In this document: positions 35,386 to 48,154 of the stretch, one piece after another
How the letters are laid out: each line of letters begins with the position of its first letter
Numbering within the stretch: position 1 is the first letter of the stretch
NCBI GenBank assembly: GCA_030867875.1
Contig: JAOWCC010000026.1
Span: 447,001 to 511,000, forward strand
Reading direction: 5' to 3'
Length of the DNA stretch: 64,000 nucleotides
From: Actinernus sp. WN-2022
Taxonomy: Eukaryota; Cnidaria; Anthozoa; Actiniaria; Actinernidae
Translations under genes and position numbers: made by a program
The notes under the pieces: generated by a model
What the model was told of the DNA's origin: nothing
Databases searched by the model: none
Seen by the model: the letters and a program-made list of their open reading frames with translations, nothing else

Positions 35386-36858
35386 CTGCTCAATTAATCC
35401 ATCTGTGACTGGGAGATCCATTGCTCTATACAACTCCGGGGTCCAATGGTAATTAGGTCCTTCAGCTCTGTAGTGATACGTCATGTTGCCCTGCAAAAGA
35501 CCTATATTGCTGATGGCCTCGTAATGTAGCTGATGTAGGTTGGTACTTTTCCCCCTAAACTTTGCCAGGACACTGAACCTAGACTCTGGAAGGTTTGAGT
35601 GGCCTCTACCCATTTCTCGGTGAATTACTTGCTCAGCCTTGTTGCCGACACGCCTGCACTCAATTTCATAGACAAGGCTGTGAAGTGGGCATGTTAGTAC
35701 TGATCCAGTCTGGTACTTTTTCCCCTCGCAGCTTCGTTGTACCTCTTCATTACCACTTTCCTGATTAGTGTCATCGATATCATCGATATCATCGATATCA
35801 TCGTCACCATCATCATCAGTGTGTTTGGCATCTTTGCTGGCACTGTGACTACCTTTGCATTTTCCACAGCAACAAACAACTGAAGGGTGGAAACCACATA
35901 CTTCCTTATCCCCATACTCATTTACCCAGTCATGAATGTCTCTAGCATGATATTTCCCAAGTTTCATCATACGCTCAGCATACTCACTGGGATCATTATT
36001 ACACTGCTTGAGTACACAAAAGTGATTTCGTTTTGCACTGATAATGAACTGATCTGTGAAACAGCCACACTTACTGTTATGCTTTCTTTCACAGTGGCAT
36101 TTGACTGATTGTACCGAAGGAAAACCTGCCTTGTGTTTATCAATATAACCAGGCTCTAAATGCTTTTTTACCTTAAAATCCTTAATATTGTTGCTATGTG
36201 CCCTCCCAACATGCCCTCCACACAACATAACTCTACTAAGATCACTGTCTGGAAAGATCTCTCGGAAGGATTTCTGGGATGATGAATCAGCATCTTGCCA
36301 ATTAACTGCCACTACCATACCCTCTTCTTTGGCCTGTGAAAATAAGAGATATGCGAGGTGCCCCTCAGCAGCCTTGGAAGTTCCCTGCCACAAATCAGAA
36401 TCGCAAATATTATTTGCACCTCGCATACATAAATGCCCATAATAAAGTAACCCCTGGTTAATAAAATTAATTACAACAAAAGTAGCACATTGACTATGAA
36501 ATCCCCTAATTAACCAGCATCCATCTGATGTTGTGACTGCCTTCTTCCAGCTTCCTATTTCTTCATTGGGCTTTGCTCTCATATCTTCCTTGGCCTTATC
36601 ACAAGCATCATCAAGGATCTTCTTTATATAAGGGTATGCCACCTCGATTATGCGGTAAAAGGGCTTATCTGTAAGGCACTTCATTCCAAGCCCTTTACAT
36701 AGGATATTGTAGTAAGTGGCATAGCCCCCACCCCAGATAAAGAAGGCCAGTGCAACTGCAAGGGATACAGCACTTCTTCTATAGAATGGTGGCAGAACAA
36801 CCAACACACTGAAAATACATCTCAGCTGCCCCACCAAGGCCAGAGACTTTATAGCAAA
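35386..36858 (-). CDS. MBD/transposase gene copy 3, transposase exon
   Basis: Copy of 28,726-30,198, open throughout, with the same domain order and motifs. The 5' exon boundary has the same uncertainty. Confidence 0.8.
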
Positions 36859-37600
36859 CTGGCACTAATCGACCTATGAAAAATAAATATCAACCACATA
36901 ATTTGTTATGTTCAAAGATCTGACAGTTATTTCTTTTATTAGTAAGCATAATACCCCAGTCACAAATCTGTTTTAAAAAAAGCTTTGGAAACTTTTTGCT
37001 TTAGTCGAAATACTGTATTTATTTGAAAAAATTCTGACCTGCTGTCAAAAAAAGTTATATAAACCAAACTGTGTTTGGTGCATGCTCCTATATCCTACTC
37101 TTATCTGCCTGCTTCATCATTTTGCAGTTCATAGTTTTACTCTTTATGTAATGGCTCTACAAAATTATTTCAAACCAGCCCATCCCTATAACTTTGTGTT
37201 GGGGGGCAGGGGGCATTTGACACTTTGGAATCAGAGCAGAAACTCAGAAACTCAGTTAAATTGGGGTGGGGGGATTAGACTAACCAGCAACCTTGCAAAC
37301 TCTGCACTGGAATTTAAAGTTGATTTCCTCCACCATGTTTAATGTCTGTTCTGACAGTCCCACAAAGAAAAAATGAGGAACATCAATTTCCTTGACTTGT
37401 TCCAACTGGCTTGACATACTAGGCACACTACAAAATCAATGGAGTAAAGGAGTTTGAAACGTGGCCAACATTGTTGTCTTGAAAGCAAGACAACTGTATA
37501 ATCTAGTTTCTGCTGACTAAAATAAATGCAGGTGTAGATGTAAAGGAGTACATATAAGTGCTGCAAACAGTCTCTTTGCATGCCATTTACTTTTGGCTAA

Positions 37601-37838
37601 ACTACAGAATGCAGGGCCACTTTTGAAGGCTCTGGCTCGGTAGTCACTGCAGAACTACCAAAAACACACCCGCCAGTTTATTAATTCATGAATATAAACC
37701 ACTGCCAGGAGCGGCCTTCACCTCCTCGGAACCTGGAATAGTACTGGCTAATAATAGCTAACCCTAAAACAATGGAATTCTTTGTCAGTACAATCAAAAT
37801 GGTGCTCAAAAGTGACCATTGGCCCTGCATTTCGTAGT
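37601..37838. mobile_element. MITE E in intron, unit b
   Basis: Copy of 30,941-31,178. Confidence 0.75.
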
Positions 37839-38385
37839 TGCTCCTTACTTTTTATTTCTATTTTCTACATTTGTATCTCCAATTGATTGTCTATTTTTTT
37901 TATTGCCATGCAGTAAGCCTTCAGCTATTGACTATTGTATTTGTAGCCTGTTTTTCTGAGGTGTGAAGGAAAGAGCTCTCACTCTAAAATTATTCGACCC
38001 CAGTGAGAAGCCAATCGTTTTCTCAGAAGAATCTAAAAATATATTTTAAAAACGGTAAAAAGTAGGACAGACAACAACTGAAATGTCCTCTGTTCTTATG
38101 AAAAATATTTTTGAGGGAAACACATTTATCATTTTATACAGACATTAGTCATTAGCAGAGTCGTCAACCTGAATTGAAGCCAAAGACAAAGTCTGCTTCC
38201 TTGCTAGTACTGAGTAGCAGTTTCAAAGTCTCAGAGGAAAATGGGCCGGAAAATGAAACAGGAAATCATAGATACCATATATGCGTACTGCACTGCAAAA
38301 TACACAAAGAAACTCACAGTTCGCGACTCGGTTCCGCGCATCTCAGTTCGCGAGTGAAGAAATAACACTATAACATTCCAATTAC

Positions 38386-38687
38386 CTTTTCTTTTCTGGA
38401 GAAGAAAAAGAATCGTAGTCTTCAGCTGATGGCTTGTAGTCATCATCCTCGGTTCCATCTGAAGCCGAAGTTGTAGCAGTTCCCTTCAGATAGTCAGCTA
38501 CAGCTTTCCCAGTCCTGAATTTCTTCCTCTCTGGTGGTGGGGATATCCAAAGATGTCCCTTATTCTTTCCTTTGGACCTCTTATCAATCACATCCCAGCC
38601 ATTATGAATAAGTTCTTCGTTATTAATATAAAGTTTCGCTTTTTTCGGCGGTGGTTTAGGTCGAGTTCTCTTCCTTTTTCTGCCCAT
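38386..38687 (-). CDS. MBD-like first exon, gene copy 3
   Basis: Copy of 31,726-32,027 with ATG, MBD-like core and GTAATT donor intact. Confidence 0.65.
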
Positions 38688-39710
38688 ATCTCTTCGCTAC
38701 TTCGCTGCAGAAACGTACCCACGAAGTACACGCTCGTGAAAAGTTTACACGTGAGACCACTGTACATTGCACCACGGGCGCTTTGTTGCTAGGGATTACA
38801 TCATTGTTTATGGTTTATTTATAGTATCGTAATACACGAAGACAAAATCGCCTGTTTCCGACATTTTTTCGACAGTTATCGTGCTGCCATCGATTGTTTT
38901 TCGGTATACGCCGGCTCAATCGTCTTAAAACAAAATGGCGACCAGTATTTGATATTCCACGACCAGAGGGAGGCGAGAAAGGTCCAAAGTAAACCAAACA
39001 GAGGCCGTAAATGCTAAATATCTACAGTTATGTTTCCTCGGTCCTTTATATACTTTCAGGAATGAAAGAATATATAACATTCTTCAATCTGAACCAAGCC
39101 CGCACCGAAACTGTATAACAACTCGAGGTTACGGTAAAGGACGACCTCAGAAATCAGATTAATACATAACTTATTAATGGATGTACTTTAAGATGCGGGC
39201 ATGGTTCATTTTTTTTATTCTTGATTGAAGATGATATTCCGTGCTATTTATTTGCCTTTTCTTGAAATCAGCTAAGCAAAATAAAAATTATTTACTCGAA
39301 AACCTTGTTACCATGGAGACGCATTCTAGGGACAGGGAGGCTTGGCTACTAAAAAAAATATACCAAAATACTTCACTCTATCAGGTCTATTTGTGGCGAA
39401 AGTTATAAATCCAAGAGTTTAAAAGCAATGGAGAAATATTTTTTCAAAAAGAGACCATTTTACACTCTGGTAGTACCTTAATAGCATGAGTTTATATATA
39501 GGCCATGTGGACATCCGCCTAACACATGTGGGATGTGTGTTAGAGTCTTTTGAGAGTTTCATCACCAACTTCAACAAACTCATTATTACTCGGACTGCGT
39601 AAGCGGGTCCGAGTCTGAAAATCTGATGTGTGTGTTATTTTAATATTTATTCTTTTTTCCGGCATTGGAAGTGGGAAATTGCATAAGGGATTCATTACTG
39701 TGCTATCAAT

Positions 39711-39872
39711 ATGGCAGGATTGATTAGTTTCAGTGAATACCGTGCCGATAATAATTCGCTGTAATTCTCTAAAGAGGAAAACGTGATACATTCAGACAGC
39801 GACGACGATTCAACGTCTGTGATCTGCCCAAGCAGGTCTAATAATACAGTCACATCAATGGCTCGAAATACG
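39711..39872 (+). pseudogene. plus-strand first exon with in-frame stop, unit b
   Basis: Copy of 33,051-33,212 with the same TAA at codon 18 and the same GTAAGT donor. Confidence 0.45.
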
Positions 39873-41072
39873 GTAAGTGTGACCTTTGGAAGTGTCGCAT
39901 TTCGAAAATTGTATTTAGTCACCCGTCGATCAAATGCTGGTCTGCTCCCAATGAAAACAACCAAACTTGCGTGCTGGCATGTAATTAAATCTTACGTTTT
40001 GCGACGTTATGATCAAAATGTTCCTGCACACAATCTGTTTAACAAATCGCACACATTTTGCCATTGTCTGTACTCGTATTGATCATAGAAATGACGCCAT
40101 AAAATGTTCAAAACTCAAGTGGAACAACGAGCGTAGCTAGTGCGTAATAAACTGTTTTGTGATATTCTCACTTTTACAACTCATTGCTAATGGTTAACAT
40201 GAATGGGACACTGTTCACACTCGTAGAATGATTCAGATTCTGTATGACACTTCCATTTTAAAATACAAGTCTTAAAATTTGAGAAGCAATGAGATAAATG
40301 ACATTACTTCGTTTCTAGGATAAACACTGCAATAGCAGAGTGGATTTACACTGCAATAGTATAGAGTGGACTTTACTGTACTGTTACCATACTGCCTGCT
40401 GTGACACCCAAATAGTTCCTTGTTGTTTTCTTTCTTTCTTATCCACTCAAATTACAAAGTAACAATACGGTCCCCAAGGACTATTACAATTTTTTAACTA
40501 AGGGTGTATTCAAAGGCCAACTATATTGTGGGATAAGAATACATGGATTGATCATTGCATAACTCACTTGTATCAATTAACATATATCGGGAGGTAGGGC
40601 TACCTATTGGTATAATGCAAAATACAGTACAAGTGTGTGTCAATCAGTGATTTCATATCTTCTTATTGTGACCGGAATACAGTTATTTGAATGCTTGAGA
40701 ATGTCTAGCTTACAGCATATAGTCCACAAACTAACAGTCTTAACTCAACCAGTTTTATAGGGGCAGTGAATGGTAAATTGAGCTTTGACAAGAACATTGA
40801 TATTGAAGAGAAGCTTCAATCTGTACTCTCATCATCTTTGAAATCTATGAAACGTTTTTGAAGTGAGCTAGTTTTGAAATAAAAGTCAACAAAGACTTCA
40901 GGTCTGGAAAAGTTGACTCAGCTCAAATGCTTGTTGATGACTGAGAAAGTCAATATTCCAAAATTTGTCGATGAGAAACTACGATTTTGAGGTAGCTGTC
41001 TATTTGCAAAAGGTATAGACTGTTGTTAGGGACCATTCACTTCCCCTCAAGTGGGCTCCATTGCATCACATT

Positions 41073-41354
41073 TTACAAACTGACTTGTTTCTTTTTGTTT
41101 AATGGACAGTCTTTGTGTGATATTCTCTTGTGGCCAGTTGAACCACATTTGCATGTTCTTCCTCCTTCCTCCAAGTGACCACCAAGTCTTAAAGCAGAGT
41201 TATGAGGGGGGGTGCAATAGGTTCCACTTCTACTCGAGTGCCTTCCTCTTGACTCAGAATACTCTTGGCCAGTTGAGCTCCGTCTTCTTCATCAGCATCA
41301 TCATCTGCATCCCCATATGTATGCACAATTTTTTGTTGCCTCACATACTTCTTC
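41073..41354 (-). pseudogene. MBD/transposase gene copy 4, last exon with frameshift
   Basis: Equivalent of the last exon of copies 1-3, but the G-run near 41,207 has seven G instead of five. On the coding strand this adds two C and shifts the frame after PIAPP; a TAA follows within a few codons. The CCHC-like knuckle is lost while the acidic region is kept. The base at 41,133 is G as in copy 1. A homopolymer error is possible but would have to add two bases. Confidence 0.75.
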
Positions 41355-41568
41355 CTGCAAGAGTAGCAATAGCATAATTGTCTGAATGGAGTAGAACCTC
41401 GCTGTTGTTTCCATTATCTTCACGTTTTTTAAACAAATTATGCTGGCCTAGTAGCACTAAAAAGTTTAGGAGAGGACCCACATCGTACACATGCTTCTGA
41501 ATTTATAAACTTAACTTTAGAGAAGTTGTACAGACTGAAACTAGTCTACACTGTCATGATTTACTAAC

Positions 41569-41681
41569 CTCGACTTCTGTTCCTCTTGTCTCGATTTCTT
41601 TTTCCCTACACGCTGTTTCTTTGCCTTTTCACTCTTCATTTTCTCCAGCCTTTTAAAACGCCTGACATTGTCATCCTTGAG
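41569..41681 (-). CDS. MBD/transposase gene copy 4, basic exon
   Basis: Copy of 28,247-28,359, splice sites unchanged. Confidence 0.75.
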
Positions 41682-42047
41682 CTAACAGGGAAAGATAACA
41701 AGAAAATGAGACAATGCAAAATTGATTATCATCAGAAACCTACATTTTATAAAAAGGTACTATAAAACTAAGCTTCATATAGACAGTTGTTTTTATTTTT
41801 AACATTATTATACCATCATTATTTTTATTAGTACTATTATCTTCATTCCTTCCAAAAACATTAGTTATCGTTATTACCAACAAAATTTTGTTTGTTTGCA
41901 GCAGGAAATAAAACTTGATACCACCCTGTGTATTTCAATTGTTAAACTAGTACTGAGTGGCAATATTATTTCAACTGTTTCTTTCTTGGTGATTAATCAG
42001 TGTTTCAGGAACTCTGTATCATACATTTAATAAAGTTAAAACGTAAC

Positions 42048-43517
42048 CTGCTCAATTAATCCATCTGTGACTGGGAGATCCATTGCTCTATACAACTCCG
42101 GGGTCCAATGGTAATTAGGTCCTTCAGCTCTGTAGTGATACGTCATGTTGCCCTGCAAAAGACCTATATTGCTGATGGCCTCGTAATGTAGCTGATGTAG
42201 GTTGGTACTTTTCCCCCTAAACTTTGCCAGGACACTGAACCTAGACTCTGGAAGGTTTGAGTGGCCTCTACCCATTTCTCGGTGAATTACTTGCTCAGCC
42301 TTGTTGCCGACACGCCTGCACTCAATTTCATAGACAAGGCTGTGAAGTGGGCATGTTAGTACTGATCCAGTCTGGTACTTTTTCCCCTCGCAGCTTCGTT
42401 GTACCTCTTCATTACCACTTTCCTGATTAGTGTCATCGATATCATCGATATCATCGATATCATCGTCACCATCATCATCAGTGTGTTTGGCATCTTTGCT
42501 GGCACTGTGACTACCTTTGCATTTTCCACAGCAACAAACAACTGAAGGGTGGAAACCACATACTTCCTTATCCCCATACTCATTTACCCAGTCATGAATG
42601 TCTCTAGCATGATATTTCCCAAGTTTCATCATACGCTCAGCATACTCACTGGGATCATTACACTGCTTGAGTACACAAAAGTGATTTCGTTTTGCACTGA
42701 TAATGAACTGATCTGTGAAACAGCCACACTTACTGTTATGCTTTCTTTCACAGTGGCATTTGACTGATTGTACCGAAGGAAAACCTGCCTTGTGTTTATC
42801 AATATAACCAGGCTCTAAATGCTTTTTTACCTTAAAATCCTTAATATTGTTGCTATGTGCCCTCCCAACATGCCCTCCACACAACATAACTCTACTAAGA
42901 TCACTGTCTGGAAAGATCTCTCGGAAGGATTTCTGGGATGATGAATCAGCATCTTGCCAATTAACTGCCACTACCATACCCTCTTCTTTGGCCTGTGAAA
43001 ATAAGAGATATGCGAGGTGCCCCTCAGCAGCCTTGGAAGTTCCCTGCCACAAATCAGAATCGCAAATATTATTTGCACCTCGCATACATAAATGCCCATA
43101 ATAAAGTAACCCCTGGTTAATAAAATTAATTACAACAAAAGTAGCACATTGACTATGAAATCCCCTAATTAACCAGCATCCATCTGATGTTGTGACTGCC
43201 TTCTTCCAGCTTCCTATTTCTTCATTGGGCTTTGCTCTCATATCTTCCTTGGCCTTATCACAAGCATCATCAAGGATCTTCTTTATATAAGGGTATGCCA
43301 CCTCGATTATGCGGTAAAAGGGCTTATCTGTAAGGCACTTCATTCCAAGCCCTTTACATAGGATATTGTAGTAAGTGGCATAGCCCCCACCCCAGATAAA
43401 GAAGGCCAGTGCAACTGCAAGGGATACAGCACTTCTTCTATAGAATGGTGGCAGAACAACCAACACACTGAAAATACATCTCAGCTGCCCCACCAAGGCC
43501 AGAGACTTTATAGCAAA
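42048..43517 (-). CDS. MBD/transposase gene copy 4, transposase exon (one residue shorter)
   Basis: Same exon as in copies 2 and 3 with a 3-base in-frame deletion that removes one of two adjacent Asn codons (LKQCNND to LKQCND, residues 277-282). The reading stays open, and all acidic and cysteine motifs remain. Confidence 0.8.
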
Positions 43518-44259
43518 CTGGCACTAATCGACCTATGAAAAATAAATATCAACCACATAGTTTGTTATGTTCAAAGATCTGACAGTTATTTCTTTTATTA
43601 GTAAGCATAATACCCCAGTCACAAATCTATTTTAAAAAAAGCTTTGGAAACTTTTTGCTTTAGTCGAAATACTGTATTTATTTGAAAAAATTCTGACCTG
43701 CTGTCAAAAAAAGTTATATAAACCAAACTGTGTTTGGTGCATGCTCCTATATCCTACTCTTATCTGCCTGCTTCATCATTTTGCTGTTCATAGTTTTACT
43801 CTTTATGTAATGGCTCTACAAAATTATTTCAAACCAGCCCATCCCTATAACTTTGTGTTGGGGGGCAGGGGGCATTTGACACTTTGGAATCAGAGCAGAA
43901 ACTCAGAAACTCAGTTAAATTGGGGTGGGGGGATTAGACTAACCAGCAACCTTGCAAACTCTGCACTGGAATTTAAAGTTGATTTCCTCCACCATGTTTA
44001 ATGTCTGTTCTGACAGTCCCACAAAGAAAAAATGAGGAACATCAATTTCCTTGACTTGTTCCAACTGGCTTGACATACTAGGCACACTACAAAATCAATG
44101 GAGTAAAGGAGTTTGAAACGTGGCCAACATTGTTGTCTTGAAAGCAAGACAACTGTATAATCTAGTTTCTGCTGACTAAAATAAATGCAGGTGTAGATGT
44201 AAAGGAGTACATATAAGTGCTGCAAACAGTCTCTTTGCATGCCATTTACTTTTGGCTAA

Positions 44260-44497
44260 ACTACAGAATGCAGGGCCACTTTTGAAGGCTCTGGCTCGGT
44301 AGTCACTGCAGAACTACCAAAAACACACCCGCCAGTTTATTAATTCATGAATATAAACCACTGCCAGGAGCGGCCTTCACCTCCTCGGAACCTGGAATAG
44401 TACTGGCTAATAATAGCTAACCCTAAAACAATGGAATTCTTTGTCAGTACAATCCAAATGGTGCTCAAAAGTGACCATTGGCCCTGCATTTCGTAGT
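44260..44497. mobile_element. MITE E in intron, unit c
   Basis: Copy of 30,941-31,178 with one substitution at 44,455 near its right arm. Confidence 0.75.
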
Positions 44498-45044
44498 TGC
44501 TCCTTACTTTTTATTTCTATTTTCTACATTTGTATCTCCAATTGATTGTCTATTTTTTTTATTGCCATGCAGTAAGCCTTCAGCTATTGACTATTGTATT
44601 TGTAGCCTGTTTTTCTGAGGTGTGAAGGAAAGAGCTCTCACTCTAAAATTATTCGACCCCAGTGAGAAGCCAATCGTTTTCTCAGAAGAATCTAAAAATA
44701 TATTTTAAAAACGGTAAAAAGTAGGACAGACAACAACTGAAATGTCCTCTGTTCTTATGAAAAATATTTTTGAGGGAAACACATTTGTCATTTTATACAG
44801 ACATTAGTCATTAGCAGAGTCGTCAACCTGAATTGAAGCCAAAGACAAAGTCTGCTTCCTTGCTAGTACTGAGTAGCAGTTTCAAAGTCTCAGAGGAAAA
44901 TGGGCCGGAAAATGAAACAGGAAATCATAGATACCATATATGCGTACTGCACTGCAAAATACACAAAGAAACTCACAGTTCGCGACTCGGTTCCGCGCAT
45001 CTCAGTTCGCGAGTGAAGAAATAACACTATAACATTCCAATTAC

Positions 45045-45346
45045 CTTTTCTTTTCTGGAGAAGAAAAAGAATCGTAGTCTTCAGCTGATGGCTTGTAGTC
45101 ATCATCCTCGGTTCCATCTGAAGCCGAAGTTGTAGCAGTTCCCTTCAGATAGTCAGCTACAGCTTTCCCAGTCCTGAATTTCTTCCTCTCTGGTGGTGGG
45201 GATATCCAAAGATGTCCCTTATTCTTTCCTTTGGACCTCTTATCAATCACATCCCAGCCATTATGAATAAGTTCTTCGTTATTAATATAAAGTTTCGCTT
45301 TTTTCGGCGGTGGTTTAGGTCGAGTTCTCTTCCTTTTTCTGCCCAT
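45045..45346 (-). CDS. MBD-like first exon, gene copy 4
   Basis: Copy of 31,726-32,027; no change seen in the MBD-like core or donor. Confidence 0.65.
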
Positions 45347-46369
45347 ATCTCTTCGCTACTTCGCTGCAGAAACGTACCCACGAAGTACACGCTCGTGAAA
45401 AGTTTACACGTGAGACCACTGTACATTGCACCACGGGCGCTTTGTTGCTAGGGATTACATCATTGTTTATGGTTTATTTATAGTATCGTAATACACGAAG
45501 ACAAAATCGCCTGTTTCCGACATTTTTTCGACAGTTATCGTGCTGCCATCGATTGTTTTTCGGTATACGCCGGCTCAATCGTCTTAAAACAAAATGGCGA
45601 CCAGTATTTGATATTCCACGACCAGAGGGAGGCGAGAAAGGTCCAAAGTAAACCAAACAGAGGCCGTAAATGCTAAATATCTACAGTTATGTTTCCTCGG
45701 TCCTTTATATACTTTCAGGAATGAAAGAATATATAACATTCTTCAATCTGAACCAAGCCCGCACCGAAACTGTATAACAACTCGAGGTTACGGTAAAGGA
45801 CGACCTCAGAAATCAGATTAATACATAACTTATTAATGAATGTACTTTAAGATGCGGGCATGGTTCATTTTTTTTATTCTTGATTGAAGATGATATTCCG
45901 TGCTATTTATTTGCCTTTTCTTGAAATCAGCTAAGCAAAATAAAAATTATTTACTCGAAAACCTTGTTACCATGGAGACGCATTCTAGGGACAGGGAGGC
46001 TTGGCTACTAAAAAAAATATACCAAAATACTTCACTCTATCAGGTCTATTTGTGGCGAAAGTTATAAATCCAAGAGTTTAAAAGCAATGGAGAAATATTT
46101 TTTCAAAAAGAGACCATTTTACACTCTGGTAGTACCTTAATAGCATGAGTTTATATATAGGCCATGTGGACATCCGCCTAACACATGTGGGATGTGTGTT
46201 AGAGTCTTTTGAGAGTTTCATCACCAACTTCAACAAACTCATTATTACTCGGACTGCGTAAGCGGGTCCGAGTCTGAAAATCTGATGTGTGTGTTATTTT
46301 AATATTTATTCTTTTTTCCGGCATTGGAAGTGGGAAATTGCATAAGGGATTCATTACTGTGCTATCAAT

Positions 46370-46531
46370 ATGGCAGGATTGATTAGTTTCAGTGAATACC
46401 GTGCCGATAATAATTCGCTGTAATTCTCTAAAGAGGAAAACGTGATACATTCAGACAGCGACGACGATTCAACGTCTGTGATCTGCCCAAGCAGGTCTAA
46501 TAATACAGTCACATCAATGGCTCGAAATACG
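46370..46531 (+). pseudogene. plus-strand first exon with in-frame stop, unit c
   Basis: Copy of 33,051-33,212. This is the only copy whose downstream side reaches single-copy flank, so any original second exon would lie beyond 46,813. Confidence 0.45.
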
Positions 46532-46866
46532 GTAAGTGTGACCTTTGGAAGTGTCGCATTTCGAAAATTGTATTTAGTCACCCGTCGATCAAATGCTGGT
46601 CTGCTCCCAATGAAAACAACCAAACTTGCGTGCTGGCATGTAATTAAATCTTACGTTTTGCGACGTTATGATCAAAATGTTCCTGCACACAATCTGTTTA
46701 ACAAATCGCACACATTTTGCCATTGTCTGTACTCGTATTGATCATAGAAATGACGCCATAAAATGTTCAAAACTCAAGTGGAACAACGAGCGTAGCTAGT
46801 GCGTAATAAACTGCTTTCGAGTCGGAAAAGGCCATTGAAAGTCAAAACGTAAACACTTCTAATTAC

Positions 46867-47072
46867 CGTTGCCGAGTGAGAGCTTTCTTAGACAAATGGC
46901 ACTTTGGTTCACCGATTAACTTCTGTAATTGATGGAATGCATGTGAAATCCCTTCTTGCTTTTTTTCTGGATCAGAAAAGTTATTGTTATATAATTCAAA
47001 ACTTTTGAGCTCTGAGAGACACAGTCTGACTATAAATTCGCCGAAACTTTCTCCACTCAAGAGAAAACTCAT
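46867..47072 (-). CDS. candidate first exon of a minus-strand host gene
   Basis: An ATG at 47,072 opens 68 codons (begins MSFLLSGESFGEFIVRL, later AFHQLQKLIGEPKCHL) ending at a donor AACG|GTAATT (46,867), phase 2. A promoter-like block lies about 180 bases upstream. The 47,090-47,165 segment looks like a degenerate duplicate of the 3' half of this exon (GAAGTTAATCGGTGA shared). The next exon would fall inside the amplified array, so the array may have been inserted into or expanded within this gene. Family not recognised. Confidence 0.45.
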
Positions 47073-47248
47073 TTTGCCAAATGGCACACTACAAAGAAGT
47101 TTGACTCACCGATTAACTTCTCCTAGTAATAAAATGCTTGTGAAACCTCACTTTCTTGTTTTTGGAAGCGAAGTTAACATCCATTTGAATTCACAAACCT
47201 CGCCGTGATTGTGAAAAGCACTTTTGCAAAGCTACCACGGCTTGCGAG

Positions 47249-47300
47249 TGACGTCATTTTCATTGTATGTACTATTTTGCATATAGCGGAGAGCCAATCA
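47249..47300 (-). promoter_or_regulatory. CRE and CCAAT promoter-like block
   Basis: Palindromic TGACGTCA at 47,249-47,256 and CCAATCA at 47,294-47,300, with a TATATGCAAA-like patch between on the minus strand. Position and spacing suit the minus-strand exon ending at 47,072. The same motif pair occurs at 2,805-2,830. Confidence 0.35.
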
Positions 47301-48150
47301 GAAAGCGAGAAAATTGGATGTTGTTGTAAAAACACAATCTGTACACAATCTGTACACAATTCAGTGAATTATAGTGAATTTTAATTTAACCACTTATTAC
47401 CAAGACTTTTCTCTGTCGGTGCAAGATTTTATCAGTTGACCCCTTCCATATATGTAACATAATGTCATGCTATTCATGTCAAGTTGTAGAAAATTCTTTA
47501 TAAACCAGACATTCCGTATTTGTATTTCTCACTGAGCGTATTACATGCATGCAAAGTCCGCTTTGCTCAGTCGGATCTATTCATTTATTTTCTGTGCATT
47601 ATTTTCAAACGATACTGCAATACTTTGTTTATTATAAATACTTGTTACTTGTATTCGTGATCAATACAATCAAATTCTGTAACATTATTTCAAACAAATA
47701 CTATGAAAATCGAAGCAAGCAGGTTTTCCGTTACCTTGGAGGTTATTTTCCCATGGACACAGTTGACGGCTCAGTGGCCTCTTATTATTATTAGTTGATA
47801 GTAACCTCTAAAAGGCTTATCGGTGGTTTTTTCATTGCACACCAGGGTTTGAGCCAGCTTTGTGGCCTGTCTCTGTGGCCTTTTCAAAGGGACAAACAAG
47901 CAATATTAGGGTACGGAAAGTATTTCTTTAACTACCCAAATATCATGTCGACAGGCAAGTTGGTCTTTATTTCTGCTTTCGTTTTATGCAAATTTCGCTA
48001 TCTTGTGATCTGACGGAAGTCTGCCTTAAAATGTGCGTAGATCGCCCGTCTTAATTAATTCGTAATGCAATAACTTATTCCCAGCAAAAATCAAGAAATG
48101 TTTTCAGTGAGTGGATCTTTTGCACGGGTCATCTAAAATAAATTGTCTGT
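47301..48150. other. gene-less stretch
   Basis: AT-rich, no supported exon or element. A doubled CAATCTGTACA occurs near 47,335-47,358. Open frames at 47,549-47,794 and 47,795-48,013 (plus) lack any motif. Confidence 0.5.
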
Positions 48151-48154
48151 GATG

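Larger units (their letters stand above)
33493..40152. repeat. 6.66-kb tandem unit b
   Basis: Identical in length to unit a and apparently in sequence. Both junctions read ..TAATAAAC|TG|TTTTGTGAT.., with a 2-base TG overlap shared by the two parent ends. Confidence 0.95.
40153..46811. repeat. 6.66-kb tandem unit c (most diverged)
   Basis: Carries the only differences seen in the 6.66-kb array. Substitutions are at 41,133, 41,841, 43,560, 43,629, 43,785, 44,455, 44,787 and 45,839; there is a 2-base G insertion near 41,207 and a 3-base deletion near 42,659. At its right end (TG at 46,812-46,813) the sequence leaves the repeat and enters single-copy DNA. Confidence 0.93.

Noticed and set aside
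41102..41377. 91-codon plus-strand frame in unit c only
   Set aside because: It exists merely because the 2-base insertion opens the frame opposite the knuckle exon.
14151..46813. CRISPR-like or satellite array
   Set aside because: Units are kilobases long and carry exons; this is segmental duplication.
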